NCBI GenBank assembly: GCA_032251515.1
Contig: JAVVDU010000022.1
Span: forward strand, 1-42,397
Source of the DNA: Carthagonibacter sp032251515
GTDB lineage: Bacteria > Gemmatimonadota > Gemmatimonadetes > Palauibacterales > Palauibacteraceae
Length of the DNA stretch: 42,397 nucleotides
Direction of reading: 5' to 3'
In this document: piece by piece, positions 17,191-25,312 of the stretch
Numbering within the stretch: the stretch's first letter is position 1
Layout: each line of letters begins with the position of its first letter
Position numbers and translations under genes: made by a program
The notes under the pieces: generated by a model
Database searches by the model: none
What the model saw: only the letters and a program-made list of their open reading frames with translations
Told to the model about the DNA's origin: nothing

Positions 17191-17814
17191 CTGTCGGTCG
17201 GCGCCTTCCAGTCGAACTGCCACCTCGTCCGGGACGCGGCCGGGGGCGCCGTCGTGATCGTGGACCCGGGCGCCGAGCCGGAGCGGATCGCGGCGCGGAT
17301 CGCGGCGTGGGACATGGAACCGGCGGCGATCCTCCTCACGCACGCCCATCTCGACCACATCGGGGGCGTGGGCGCATTGGTGGACCGCTTCGGCATCCCG
17401 GTGTACCTGCACCCGGACGATCTCCCCATCTACGAGGCCGCCCCGCAGCACGCCGCGATGTTCGGGCTCCGCCTGGACCCGCAGCCCGCCCCGGACCGGG
17501 AGCTCCGCGACGGACAGCGCCTCGCGTTCGGCGATCTCGCGCTGGAGGTGCGTCACGCGCCAGGCCATTCGCCGGGAGGAGTGGTCCTCGCCGGGGAGGG
17601 GCTCGCGTTCGTCGGCGACTGCGTGTTCGCCGGCTCGATCGGCCGCACGGACCTGCCGGGCGGCGATGCGCGCGCTCTCCTCGCCTCGATCCGTGAGCGC
17701 ATCCTCACGCTGCCCGGAGGGACGATCCTGCACACCGGTCACGGGCCCGCCACCACGGTGGCCCGCGAGGCGGCCTCGAACCCTTTCCTCGCCGGAGGGG
17801 GGACGTGGGCCTGA
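17191..17814 (+). CDS. Metallo-beta-lactamase-fold hydrolase, glyoxalase II-like, probable CTG start
   Basis: Members of this branch hydrolyse thioesters such as acylglutathione analogues; substrate here is unknown. The zinc motif THAHLDHIGG is present (HAHLDH at 51-56), followed by HAPGHSPGG, FVGDCVFAGSIGR and HTGHGPAT. Family proteins begin with a strand of the type VGxFQxNCxLV, and that segment (SVGAFQSNCHLVRD) is encoded upstream of the first GTG (17254). The frame contains no ATG, GTG or TTG between the stop at 16981 and 17250. The CTG at 17191 is preceded by GGAGG (17178-17182) at 8 nt, so I place the start there; the GTG at 17254 would delete the first strand of the fold. Confidence 0.82.
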   Translation: MSVGAFQSNCHLVRDAAGGAVVIVDPGAEPERIAARIAAWDMEPAAILLTHAHLDHIGGVGALVDRFGIPVYLHPDDLPIYEAAPQHAAMFGLRLDPQPAPDRELRDGQRLAFGDLALEVRHAPGHSPGGVVLAGEGLAFVGDCVFAGSIGRTDLPGGDARALLASIRERILTLPGGTILHTGHGPATTVAREAASNPFLAGGGTWA

Positions 17815-18011
17815 TGTCCCCCGTGCGCTCTGCCCGTTCCGCGGGTCCCGCCGCGGCCTCCGGGCCTGCCCGCCGCGCGTCCGGGCAACCGCCCCGCGAG
17901 CCCTGCCTGCACTGCGGCGCGCCGGTCCCGCTCCGCCTCCAGGGCTGCCGGGGCGGCCACTGCCCCAACTGCCGCCACCCGTACCCGCACGGGGACTGCT
18001 CGGACGGATGA
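17805..18011 (+). CDS. Small zinc-ribbon protein
   Basis: A 68-residue basic protein with four cysteines as two pairs, CLHCG and CPNC, separated by 15 residues, plus HPYPHGDC after them, a likely zinc ribbon. The first 30 residues are Ala/Arg/Ser-rich. No known family is recognised. GTG at 17805 has GGAGG at 6 nt; an ATG at 17814 overlapping the hydrolase stop is the alternative. The stop overlaps the ATG of the DHH gene, so it is translated within the operon. Confidence 0.65.
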   Translation: MGLMSPVRSARSAGPAAASGPARRASGQPPREPCLHCGAPVPLRLQGCRGGHCPNCRHPYPHGDCSDG

Positions 18012-19171
18012 ACGCGAACCCGGACGCCGCCGACGACGGGGGAAGCGCCCCCGACGCCCCCGAGCCGGCCGGCGAGGAGAACGCGGCCGCCGCGGTGGAT
18101 GCCGGTCCGCTGCGGCCCCGCCGCCCGGATCCGGACACCCTGCCGCGCCTCGCGGCCATCCGGCGGGCCCTGGAGGGGGCGGAGCGGGTGCTCGTCCTCA
18201 CCCACGACAACCCCGACCCGGACGCGATCGCCTCGGCGGCGGGACTCGGGCTTCTCGTGGAGCGGGTCGCCGGGCTGCCCGTGACGCTCGCGTTCGGCGG
18301 GATCATCGGCCGCGCGGAGAACCGCGCCCTCATGGAAGAGCTCGGGCAGCCGTTCGAGCGGATCGAGAACGTGAACCTCACGCCGTCGACCGCCGTGGCC
18401 CTCGTGGACACGCAGCCGCGCGCCGGCAACAACTCGCTGCCCGCCGGCCGCATCGCCTCGGTCGTCGTCGATCACCATCCCGTGCGGCCCGAGAGCGCTT
18501 CGGCGACCTTCGCCGACGTGCGGCCCGAGTACGGGGCCTGCGCCTCGATGGTGGTGGAATTCCTGCGCGCCGCCAGGATCGAGCCGGACCGCCGGCTCGC
18601 GACGGCGCTGTTCTACGGGATCCAGTCGGAGACGATGGACCTGGGCCGGGAGACGTCCCAGGCCGAGGTGGACGCCAGCATCTACCTGTACCCGCGCTCC
18701 GACCCGGGCGCGATCTCGCGCATCCGGCACGCCCGGGTGCCGCGGGGGCTGTACCGGGCGATCCACGAGGGCCTGGAGCGGGCGTGGAGCCGGGGCAGCG
18801 TGGTGTGCGTCCCGGCCGGCCGGCTCGACTATCCCGACATCGTGGCGCAGCTGGCGGACCTGTTCCTGCGGGTGCAGGGGGTCGAGTGGGTGATCGCGGC
18901 CGGACGGTACGGGAGCGACGTCCTGCTCAGCCTGCGCACCTACGAGCAGGGGGCCCACGCGGGCGACGTGGTGCGGGCGGTCGTCGGGGAGCGCGGCTCG
19001 GCGGGCGGGCACGGCGAGATGGCCGGCGCCCGGCTGTCCGCCGGGCACCTCAGGCCCGCCGAGGTGGAGGATCTCGTCGCCTCGCTGTTCGAGGACGTCT
19101 GCGTGGCGCTGGGAGTGGAGGAGGAGCCGCGCGAGCCCCTGATCGCCACCGCCGGGAAGCGGCCGGAGTGA
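18008..19171 (+). CDS. DHH-family phosphoesterase
   Basis: A 387-residue manganese-type phosphoesterase. After a disordered acidic N-terminus (about 40 residues) the DHH motifs appear in order: THDNPDPDAIAS (65-76), VDTQP (133-137) and VDHHP (154-158), with the DHHA1 Gly-rich segment GGHGEMAGA near residue 340. This set is shared with NrnA-type nanoRNases/pAp phosphatases and cyclic dinucleotide phosphodiesterases, so the exact substrate is open. It is longer than NrnA and its motif I has Pro-Asp in place of Asp-Gly. ATGA overlap with the zinc-ribbon gene, GTGA overlap with the next. Confidence 0.9.
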   Translation: MNANPDAADDGGSAPDAPEPAGEENAAAAVDAGPLRPRRPDPDTLPRLAAIRRALEGAERVLVLTHDNPDPDAIASAAGLGLLVERVAGLPVTLAFGGIIGRAENRALMEELGQPFERIENVNLTPSTAVALVDTQPRAGNNSLPAGRIASVVVDHHPVRPESASATFADVRPEYGACASMVVEFLRAARIEPDRRLATALFYGIQSETMDLGRETSQAEVDASIYLYPRSDPGAISRIRHARVPRGLYRAIHEGLERAWSRGSVVCVPAGRLDYPDIVAQLADLFLRVQGVEWVIAAGRYGSDVLLSLRTYEQGAHAGDVVRAVVGERGSAGGHGEMAGARLSAGHLRPAEVEDLVASLFEDVCVALGVEEEPREPLIATAGKRPE

Positions 19172-20457
19172 TCCGCGTCGGCCTGACGGGGAGCCTCGGC
19201 GCGGGCAAGAGCACCGTGGGCCGGCTGTTCGAAGCCTGGGGGGCGGAGCGCATCGATGCCGACGAGCTGGCCCGCGAGGCCGTCGCCCCCGGCTCCGACG
19301 CGCTCGCCCGGGTCCGCGCGGCGTTCGGCGACGGCGTGGTCGGCGCCGAGGGAGGCCTGGACCGGGCGGCCGTGCGCCGGCTCGTGTTCGCCGACCCCGA
19401 GGCCCGCGCGCGCCTCGAAGCCATCGTTCACCCGGAGGTGGAGCGGCGGCGCGCGGCGCGTCTCGCGGAGGCGCGGGAGCGGGGCGTGCGGGTGGCCGTC
19501 GTCGAGGTGCCGCTGCTGTTCGAGAAGGGACTGCGGGACGCGTTCGACGTGGTGGTCGTGGTGGATGCCCCGCCGGAGGTGCGGCGGACGCGGGTGGCCG
19601 AGGCGCGCGGGCTGGGGGCGGAGGAGTTCGCGGCGATCGAGCGGGCGCAGATGGCGCCGGAACGGAAGCGGGAGGCGGCGGACCACGTGATCTGGAACGA
19701 CGAAGGTCCGCGGGAGCTGGAGGAGAGCGCGCGGGAGGTGTGGGACGCGGTGACCGGCGCGACCGAGGCGTACGAGCGCCGCGCCGAGGGCCCGCCGGTC
19801 CGCTGGCGGGTGGACCTCCACCTGCACACGTCCGCGTCGCACGACTGCCTGTCGCGTCCCGCGGAGGTGGTAGAGCGGGCGCGGCGCGAGGGGCTCGACC
19901 GGATCGCGGTCACGGACCACGACGAGATCGAGGGCGCGTTCGCCGCCCGCGACATCGCCCCCGACCTGGTGATCGTCGGGGAGGAGGTCCGCACCGCCGA
20001 GGGTCTCGACCTGATCGGCCTGTTCCTGCGCGAGCGGGTGGAGCCGCGCCGCGACTTCCGCGAGACCGCCGCGGCGATCCGCTCGCAGGGCGGCATCGTG
20101 TACGTCCCGCACCCCTTCGACGCGCGCCGCGGCACGACGGAGGAGTTTCTCGCCGGCGTGGCGGACGGCATCGACGCGGTGGAGGCGTTCAACGCCCGCG
20201 TGCACGAGCCGGACCGCAATCGGCGCGCCGCGGCGTGGGCCGAGGCGCGCGGCCTGCCGGCGGGGGCGGGCAGCGACGCGCATCTCCTGCGGGAGATCGG
20301 ACGCGGCTGCTGCCTCACGGCGCCGTTCGCGGGACCGGAGGACTTCTGCGCCGCCCTGCGCGGCGCCCCGATAGAGGGGCGGACCTCGAGCCGGCTCGTG
20401 CACCTCGGGTCCACGTGGGCCAAGCTTCGCGGACGCCTGCCGGGAGGACGACGATGA
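19168..20457 (+). CDS. coaE: Fusion of dephospho-CoA kinase (CoaE) and a PHP phosphoesterase
   Basis: One uninterrupted 429-residue frame holds two enzymes. Residues 1-200 are CoaE, the last step of CoA synthesis (phosphorylation of the 3'-OH of dephospho-CoA): P-loop GSLGAGKST at 8-16, IDAD at 29-32, VHPEV, and VEVPLLFEKG. Residues 213-429 are a PHP domain with HLHTSASHD (218-226), TDHDE (249-253), Glu272 in VIVGEEV, PHPF (314-317) and GSDAH (368-372). The linker is only about a dozen residues (EAYERRAEGPP) without a stop or ribosome site, so separate translation is unlikely. Starts with GTG overlapping the DHH stop. The PHP substrate is unknown; CoA's 3'-phosphate or the CoA by-product pAp are attractive candidates by inference. 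Confidence 0.9.
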   Translation: MIRVGLTGSLGAGKSTVGRLFEAWGAERIDADELAREAVAPGSDALARVRAAFGDGVVGAEGGLDRAAVRRLVFADPEARARLEAIVHPEVERRRAARLAEARERGVRVAVVEVPLLFEKGLRDAFDVVVVVDAPPEVRRTRVAEARGLGAEEFAAIERAQMAPERKREAADHVIWNDEGPRELEESAREVWDAVTGATEAYERRAEGPPVRWRVDLHLHTSASHDCLSRPAEVVERARREGLDRIAVTDHDEIEGAFAARDIAPDLVIVGEEVRTAEGLDLIGLFLRERVEPRRDFRETAAAIRSQGGIVYVPHPFDARRGTTEEFLAGVADGIDAVEAFNARVHEPDRNRRAAAWAEARGLPAGAGSDAHLLREIGRGCCLTAPFAGPEDFCAALRGAPIEGRTSSRLVHLGSTWAKLRGRLPGGRR

Positions 20458-21455
20458 CGCTCGAAGTGCCGGCGTCCCGGCGCGACGGGCTCGCCCGCAT
20501 CGCGGCCCGGCTCACCCCGGGCCTGCGGGTGGTGCTCGCCACGCACGTGAACGCGGACGGGGATGGCGCGGGCAGCGAGACGGCCCTCGCGGGCTGGCTG
20601 CGGCGCTGCGGTCTTCAGCCGACGATCGTGAACCCGACGCCGTTTCCCGCGGTGTTCGACTTCCTGCGGGACGGGGTTGGCGCGTGGACGCCGTCCGACG
20701 AAGAGGGCCGGCGGGCACTGGTCGAGGCCGACTTCTTCCTGGTGCTCGACACCGCCGAGCCGGGGCGGCTCGGCGCCGTGGCGCCGTACTTCGCGTCGCG
20801 GGAGGTCCTGACGATCGACCACCACCCGCCGGTCACGCCGCCGCTCGGCGAGCTGTCGGTGCGGGACCCGTCGGCCTGCGCGACGGGCGAGATGGTGTTC
20901 GACCTGCTGGCGGTGGCGGGGGAGGCCCCGACGCTCCGCGAGGCGGAGGGCCTGTACGTGGCGATCGTCACCGACACCGGCTCGTTCCGGTTCGCGAACA
21001 CGAGCCCGCGGGCCCACGAGATCGTCGCCCGCCTGCTGCGCGTCGGCGTGGACCCGGAGACGATGTACCGAAGGCTCTTCGCGACCTCCACGCCCGAGAG
21101 CCTGGCCCTGCTGCGGCGGGCGCTCGGTACCCTGCGCGTGCACCCGGAGCTGCCCGTGGCCTCGATCCGGGTGAGCGCGGAGGACCTGGCCGAGACGGGC
21201 ACCTCGCGGGACGACGTGGAGGGGATCGTGGAGTACGCCCGGCGCCTGCGGGGGGTGGAGATCGCCGTCCTGCTGCGCGCCCTGCCCGATGGCCGCACGA
21301 AGGTGTCGCTGCGGGCGGCCGGGGAGGCGGACGTGGCCGCCGTGGCCCGGGCCCTGGGAGGGGGCGGGCACACCAAGGCGGCCGGCGCGCTGGTCGGGGC
21401 CGACCTCGACACGGCGGAGGAGGCCGTGCTGGAGGCGATCCGATCCGCCCGGTGA
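20454..21455 (+). CDS. DHH-family phosphoesterase, NrnA-like
   Basis: A 333-residue protein with the size and motif set of NrnA, which degrades very short RNA and dephosphorylates pAp to AMP. Motifs: THVNADGDGAGSE (30-42), LDTAEP, TIDHHPP with the DHH triad, VTDTGSFRF, and the DHHA1 motif GGGGHTKAAGA near the C-terminus. All metal-binding residues expected for activity are present. ATGA overlap with the CoaE-PHP stop. Of the two DHH genes flanking CoaE-PHP this is the closer to NrnA. No terminator hairpin was found in the 136 bp after it. Confidence 0.9.
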   Translation: MTLEVPASRRDGLARIAARLTPGLRVVLATHVNADGDGAGSETALAGWLRRCGLQPTIVNPTPFPAVFDFLRDGVGAWTPSDEEGRRALVEADFFLVLDTAEPGRLGAVAPYFASREVLTIDHHPPVTPPLGELSVRDPSACATGEMVFDLLAVAGEAPTLREAEGLYVAIVTDTGSFRFANTSPRAHEIVARLLRVGVDPETMYRRLFATSTPESLALLRRALGTLRVHPELPVASIRVSAEDLAETGTSRDDVEGIVEYARRLRGVEIAVLLRALPDGRTKVSLRAAGEADVAAVARALGGGGHTKAAGALVGADLDTAEEAVLEAIRSAR

Positions 21456-21490
21456 GCGGAACGGCCGCCGCCGGGTCTCCGGCCCCCCTC

Positions 21491-21520
21491 TTGTCGCTTG
21501 CGCGGCGGCGGGGCCATATT
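21491..21520 (+). promoter_or_regulatory. Candidate promoter after the DHH operon
   Basis: TTGTCG (21491-21496) and CATATT (21515-21520) with an 18-bp spacer, in the intergenic space before the gene at 21592; the local AT content is higher than in its surroundings. Confidence 0.4.
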
Positions 21521-21591
21521 CGTACGCGTCCCGTCCATCCCCCGCCGGTCCCGGCGGCGTCGTACCCTCGTATCGCGTGTCAGGAGGCCCG

Positions 21592-22053
21592 GTGCGAAAC
21601 GGAAACGGGATGAACGGATCCCACGCCATCGATGCGGACCTCGCCCGGCGCCTGCGGGCGCTGGCGGGGAGTGTTCCCCCCGACGAGATCTCCGAGTTGT
21701 GGGTCTTCCCCCCTCTCGCCGCCGTGGAGGACTCGCGGGAGTTCGTCGTGCTGACCCGGCTCCTGCCCGACGGCATGCGGCGTGTCTGCGCGGCGGAGCT
21801 TCCACCGTGCACGGAAAACGGGACGGCCGCGACGCCGCGGGCGGAGGCCGCCGTCCCGGCGCAGGGGAACGGGGACGCCGCCGCCGGGCCGGCGCTCGCC
21901 GAGTTCGGCCGCGTCCCTTCGGGTCGGGTGGGACGCGTGGTGGAGGGGTTCCGACGCCGTCTCGGCGACGCGATGGAGCCCATCCATCTGCGGATCGAGG
22001 GCCGGGCCGAGGCGTGGGACCGCGCGTTGGCCCCGGAGGCGGCGGCCGGTTAG
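21592..22053 (+). CDS. Protein of unknown function
   Basis: Not recognised. The product (153 residues from GTG at 21592, which has AGGAGG 4 nt before it; or 147 from ATG at 21610) has an ordered part SHAIDADLARRLRALAGSVPPDEISELWVFPPLAAVEDSREFVVLTRLLPDGMRRVCAAEL, a variable Ala/Gly/Asn-rich middle, and a C-terminal part VVEGFRRRLGDAMEPIHLRIEGRAEAWDRAL. No signal peptide or membrane segment. It has its own candidate promoter and a hairpin follows it, so it may be a single-gene transcript. Confidence 0.65.
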   Translation: MRNGNGMNGSHAIDADLARRLRALAGSVPPDEISELWVFPPLAAVEDSREFVVLTRLLPDGMRRVCAAELPPCTENGTAATPRAEAAVPAQGNGDAAAGPALAEFGRVPSGRVGRVVEGFRRRLGDAMEPIHLRIEGRAEAWDRALAPEAAAG

Positions 22054-22073
22054 GTTCCGCCGCCGATCGCCCG

Positions 22074-22094
22074 CGGCTCCGCGCGCCGGAGCCG
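22074..22094 (+). terminator. Hairpin between the unknown gene and the Fur-type gene
   Basis: CGGCTCCG (22074-22081) pairs with CGGAGCCG (22087-22094), an 8-bp perfect stem with a 5-nt loop. No T-run follows. Confidence 0.4.
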
Positions 22095-22125
22095 GTCCGG
22101 ACCCGAGACCCGACGTGATGGACGC

Positions 22126-22614
22126 GTGAACGAGACCCAGCCGCGACCCCTCCGCCGCCCGGCCGCATGCGGCGACCCCTCCGTGGTGCGGGCCGCGCTC
22201 GGGCGGGCGGGACACCGCTTCACCGAGCAGCGGGCCGCCGTGTACGACGCGCTGTGCGCGCTCGGCACCCACCCCACGGCGGACGAGATCTTCCGGACGG
22301 TCCGGCTCCAGGTGCCGGACATCAGCCTCGCCACCGTGTACAAGGCGCTCGAGGCGTTCGAGAGCGCCGGCGCCTGCCTCCGGCTCGCCGACGGCGATGG
22401 TCCCGCCCGCTACGATGCCCGCACGGACGGCCACCACCACCTGCGCTGCGTGGACTGCGGCCGGGTGGTGGACGTGGAAGGCCCGCCGGTGGGGGACTGG
22501 CTGGCCCGCATGGCGGACCTCGAGGACTGCGAACTGCTGGACTGCCGCCTCGTGCTCGTCGGACGGTGCGGTCGCTGCCGCGAGGCGGTGCCGCGCGACG
22601 GTACGCGGGGGTGA
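22126..22614 (+). CDS. Fur-family regulator, PerR-like
   Basis: A 162-residue metal-dependent repressor. The winged helix is at about 18-85 (HRFTEQRAAVYDALCALGTHPTADEIFRTVRLQVPDISLATVYKALEAFESAGAC). The metal region DGHHHLRCVDCGRVVDVEG and the C-terminal pair CGRCREAV give two CxxC pairs, the structural zinc site of Fur/PerR. HPTADEIF and ISLATVYK are closer to PerR than to Fur, suggesting peroxide sensing, but iron or zinc sensing is not excluded. It overlaps ccdA by GTGA, linking the regulator to thiol transport across the membrane. Confidence 0.9.
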   Translation: MNETQPRPLRRPAACGDPSVVRAALGRAGHRFTEQRAAVYDALCALGTHPTADEIFRTVRLQVPDISLATVYKALEAFESAGACLRLADGDGPARYDARTDGHHHLRCVDCGRVVDVEGPPVGDWLARMADLEDCELLDCRLVLVGRCGRCREAVPRDGTRG

Positions 22615-23348
22615 ACGGGATCGAGATCGGAGTCGCCGTCGCCTTCGCGGCGGGCGTCCTGTCGTTCCTCTCTCCCTGCGTGCTGCCGCTCGTCCCGTCC
22701 TATCTCTCGTTCGTGAGCGGCATGGGGGTGGAGGACCTGCGGGAGGGGACCGGCCGGGCGCGCCGCATCGCGTTCCGGCACTCGCTGTTCTTCGTCCTGG
22801 GGTTCAGCCTCGTGTTCCTCGCCCTCGGGGCCTCGGCGACCCTGCTGGGGCGCCTGCTGCGCGAGTACCAGGTGTGGATCGCCCGCGTGGGAGGCGCGGT
22901 GATCGTGCTCCTCGGCCTGTACCTGCTGGGCCTGCGGCCCGGCGGCCTCCTGCAGCGGGAGCGGCGGATCCACCTGCGCGACAAGCCGCTCGGCTACCTC
23001 GGCTCCGTGCTGGTGGGGATCACGTTCGGGGCGGGGTGGTCGCCGTGCATCGGTCCGATCCTCGGGGGGATCCTGACCTTCGCGGCCACCCGGCAGACGA
23101 TGACCGAGGGCCTCGTGCTGCTCGGCGTCTACTCGGCCGGACTCGCCGTTCCGTTCCTCGCCAGCTCCCTCGCCATGTCTTCGTTTCTCGGCGCGTTCGC
23201 CCGCTTCCGGCGCTGGATTCCCTTGGTCGAGAAGGCGAGCGGCGCGCTCCTGGTGGCGGTCGGCCTCCTGCTGGCCAGCGGCCGCTTCACCGCGATGGCC
23301 GCCTGGCTCACGCGGTTCACCCCCGAGTTCATCCTCGAGCGGATCTGA
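22611..23348 (+). CDS. ccdA: Cytochrome c biogenesis / thiol transporter CcdA
   Basis: An inner-membrane protein that moves reducing equivalents from thioredoxin to periplasmic acceptors. The 245-residue sequence has the two reactive cysteines in family context: Cys23 in LSFLSPCVLPLVPSYLSF and Cys146 in GAGWSPCIGPILGG. About six membrane segments are visible, each half beginning with one of these motifs. GTG start overlaps the Fur-type stop. Its electron donor pathway (thioredoxin reductase) is encoded 6 kb upstream. Converges with the ABC gene only 12 bp away. Confidence 0.94.
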   Translation: MNGIEIGVAVAFAAGVLSFLSPCVLPLVPSYLSFVSGMGVEDLREGTGRARRIAFRHSLFFVLGFSLVFLALGASATLLGRLLREYQVWIARVGGAVIVLLGLYLLGLRPGGLLQRERRIHLRDKPLGYLGSVLVGITFGAGWSPCIGPILGGILTFAATRQTMTEGLVLLGVYSAGLAVPFLASSLAMSSFLGAFARFRRWIPLVEKASGALLVAVGLLLASGRFTAMAAWLTRFTPEFILERI

Positions 23349-23360
23349 CGGGGCGGGTCG

Positions 23361-25124
23361 TCAGCCCGCCTCGAGTTCCTCGGCCAGGAGCTGCCGTTCC
23401 AGCAGCCGCGCGTACACGCCGTCCCGGGCGAGCAGCTCGGCGTGGGTTCCCGACTCCGCGAGGCGCCCCTCGTCCAGGACCAGGATGAGGTCGGCGGCGG
23501 CGACCGCCGACACCCGGTGCGACACGACGATCGAGGTACGGCCGCGCATGTAGTCGCGCAGCCCGCCCAGGATATGCTTCTCCGTCACGGCGTCGACCGC
23601 CGACAGGGCGTCGTCCAGGATCAGCACGGGGGCGTCGCGCCGCAGGGCCCGGGCGATCGTCGCCCGCTGTTTCTGCCCGCCCGACAGGTTGATGCCCCGC
23701 TCGCCGAGCAGGGTCCGCAGGCCCGCCGGCAGCTCGGCCACGGCCTCGGAGAGGGCGGCGATCTCGAGGCTGTCCGACAGGCGGGGGTCTTCCTGCCCGG
23801 GGTCCGGGGCGGTCCCGTCGGGATCCGGCGGCGCGAGGTTCGCGTGCAGCGTGTCGCTGAACAGGAAGGGATCCTGCGGCACGAAGGCGATCGCCGCGCG
23901 CAGGTCGCGCAGCGCGAGCTCCCGCACGTCCGTGCCGTCGAGCCGCACGTGGCCCCGGGTGACGTCGTACAGCCGCGGCAGGAGACGCACCAGGGAGGTC
24001 TTGCCGCTGGCCGTGGCGCCCACGACGGCGACGGTCTGCCCCGGCTCGATGCGGAAGGACACGTCCTCCAGCACCCAGCGCTCGGTGCCCGGATAGCGGA
24101 ACCACACGTCCTCGAACGCGATGGCGCCGCGCGCGGCCTCGAGGCGGCGGGGTCGGGCGGGGTCGGCGATCGCCACGGGCTCGGCGAACAGGGCGTCGAT
24201 GCGCCGCATGCTCGCGGCACCGCGCTGGAATAGATTCGTGACCCAGCCGACCGCGATCATCGGCCACATCAGCAGGGTCAGGTAGAAGCCGAAGGCGACG
24301 AATTCGCCCACCGTGATCCGACCCTCGACGATCTCCCCGCCCCCGATCCACAGGACGATCACGGCGGCGAGCCCGCCGAGGAGCCGCAGGGAGGGGAAGA
24401 AGCCGCCCCACACCCGCGCCAGGTCCATGTTCAGGTCCAGATACGTGCGGTTCAGCCCCTCGAAGCGCCGCGCCTGGTCCTCCTCCCGGGCGTAGGCCTT
24501 CACGATCCGCATTCCGGCCAGGTTCTCCTGCGCGAAGTTGGACAGCGTGGAGAACTGCTCCTGGATCCGCTCGAAGCGGGCGTGGATCCGCCGCCCGAAC
24601 CACAGGACGGCCACCGGGAGGACCGCCATGGGGATCATCGCCAGGAGGGTGAGGCGCGGGCTGATCCACACCATGAGGATCAGGGCGAAGACCGAGATGG
24701 TGGCGGTGTTCACGAGGTACATGATCGCCGGGCCCGCGACCTGGCGGACGGCCAGGACGTCGTTGGTGGCGCGGCTCATCAGGTCACCGGTCCGCCAGCG
24801 GTCGTAGAACTGCCGGGGCAGATGCATCAGGTGCTCGAACAGGTCGTCACGCAGGTCGGTCTCGATCCGGCGGCTGATGCCGTTCAGCAGCTCGCGCATC
24901 CAGTACCGGGCCGCGCCGGCCGCCACGGCGACCGCGACGATCAGCAGGGCGTGCCGCAGCAGGGCCTCCCGGCTGAGTTCGATCGTCAGGGAGTCGATGG
25001 CCACCCGGATCAGGTGGGGGCCGAGGATCGTGAACACGTTGCCCACGACGACGAGCAGGAGCCCCAGCGCGATGCCGCGGCGGTACGGCCGGGCATACGG
25101 AATCAGGCTCCGGAAGGCGCGCAC
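23361..25124 (-). CDS. ABC exporter half-transporter, YheI/MdlA-like
   Basis: A 587-residue fusion of a six-helix exporter domain (about 15-310) and an ATPase domain (about 335-575). Walker A is GATASGKT (369-376), the signature is LSGGQKQR (480-487) and Walker B is LILDDALSAVD, in which the catalytic Glu is replaced by Asp505. This replacement marks the degenerate half of heterodimeric exporters such as YheI/BmrC and TM287. The expected partner gene is not next to it: ccdA converges on one side and a divergent lipoprotein gene is on the other. Substrate unknown (lipid or drug export). GTG start. Confidence 0.92.
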   Translation of the reverse strand: MRAFRSLIPYARPYRRGIALGLLLVVVGNVFTILGPHLIRVAIDSLTIELSREALLRHALLIVAVAVAAGAARYWMRELLNGISRRIETDLRDDLFEHLMHLPRQFYDRWRTGDLMSRATNDVLAVRQVAGPAIMYLVNTATISVFALILMVWISPRLTLLAMIPMAVLPVAVLWFGRRIHARFERIQEQFSTLSNFAQENLAGMRIVKAYAREEDQARRFEGLNRTYLDLNMDLARVWGGFFPSLRLLGGLAAVIVLWIGGGEIVEGRITVGEFVAFGFYLTLLMWPMIAVGWVTNLFQRGAASMRRIDALFAEPVAIADPARPRRLEAARGAIAFEDVWFRYPGTERWVLEDVSFRIEPGQTVAVVGATASGKTSLVRLLPRLYDVTRGHVRLDGTDVRELALRDLRAAIAFVPQDPFLFSDTLHANLAPPDPDGTAPDPGQEDPRLSDSLEIAALSEAVAELPAGLRTLLGERGINLSGGQKQRATIARALRRDAPVLILDDALSAVDAVTEKHILGGLRDYMRGRTSIVVSHRVSAVAAADLILVLDEGRLAESGTHAELLARDGVYARLLERQLLAEELEAG

Positions 25125-25232
25125 GTGGTCCGACTCCCCGTGTGAGGTCCCGTCGCGGCGGGGCCGCGCCGCGGTCGAGTGGACCGGCCGGGACCCGCCG
25201 CGGCGGCCCCGTGTACCGGATGAGTGAGCACC

Positions 25233-25241
25233 TGATATACT
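25233..25241 (+). promoter_or_regulatory. Extended -10 promoter before the glycine-zipper lipoprotein
   Basis: TGATATACT: TATACT at 25236-25241 with TG one base before it, an extended -10 element that needs little -35 support (the -35 position reads GTACCG). The predicted start is near 25248, about 65 nt before the ATG. Confidence 0.55.
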
Positions 25242-25312
25242 GGAGCGGCGGGGAACGTGCGACCGTCGGGGCGGATCGCCCCCCGCCGACCGGACTTCAC
25301 GGGGAGGATGTC

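Noticed and set aside
17254..17814. GTG at 17254 as start of the metallo-beta-lactamase-fold protein
   Set aside because: It would delete the first beta strand (VGAFQSNCHLV) that the family needs and that is clearly encoded upstream.
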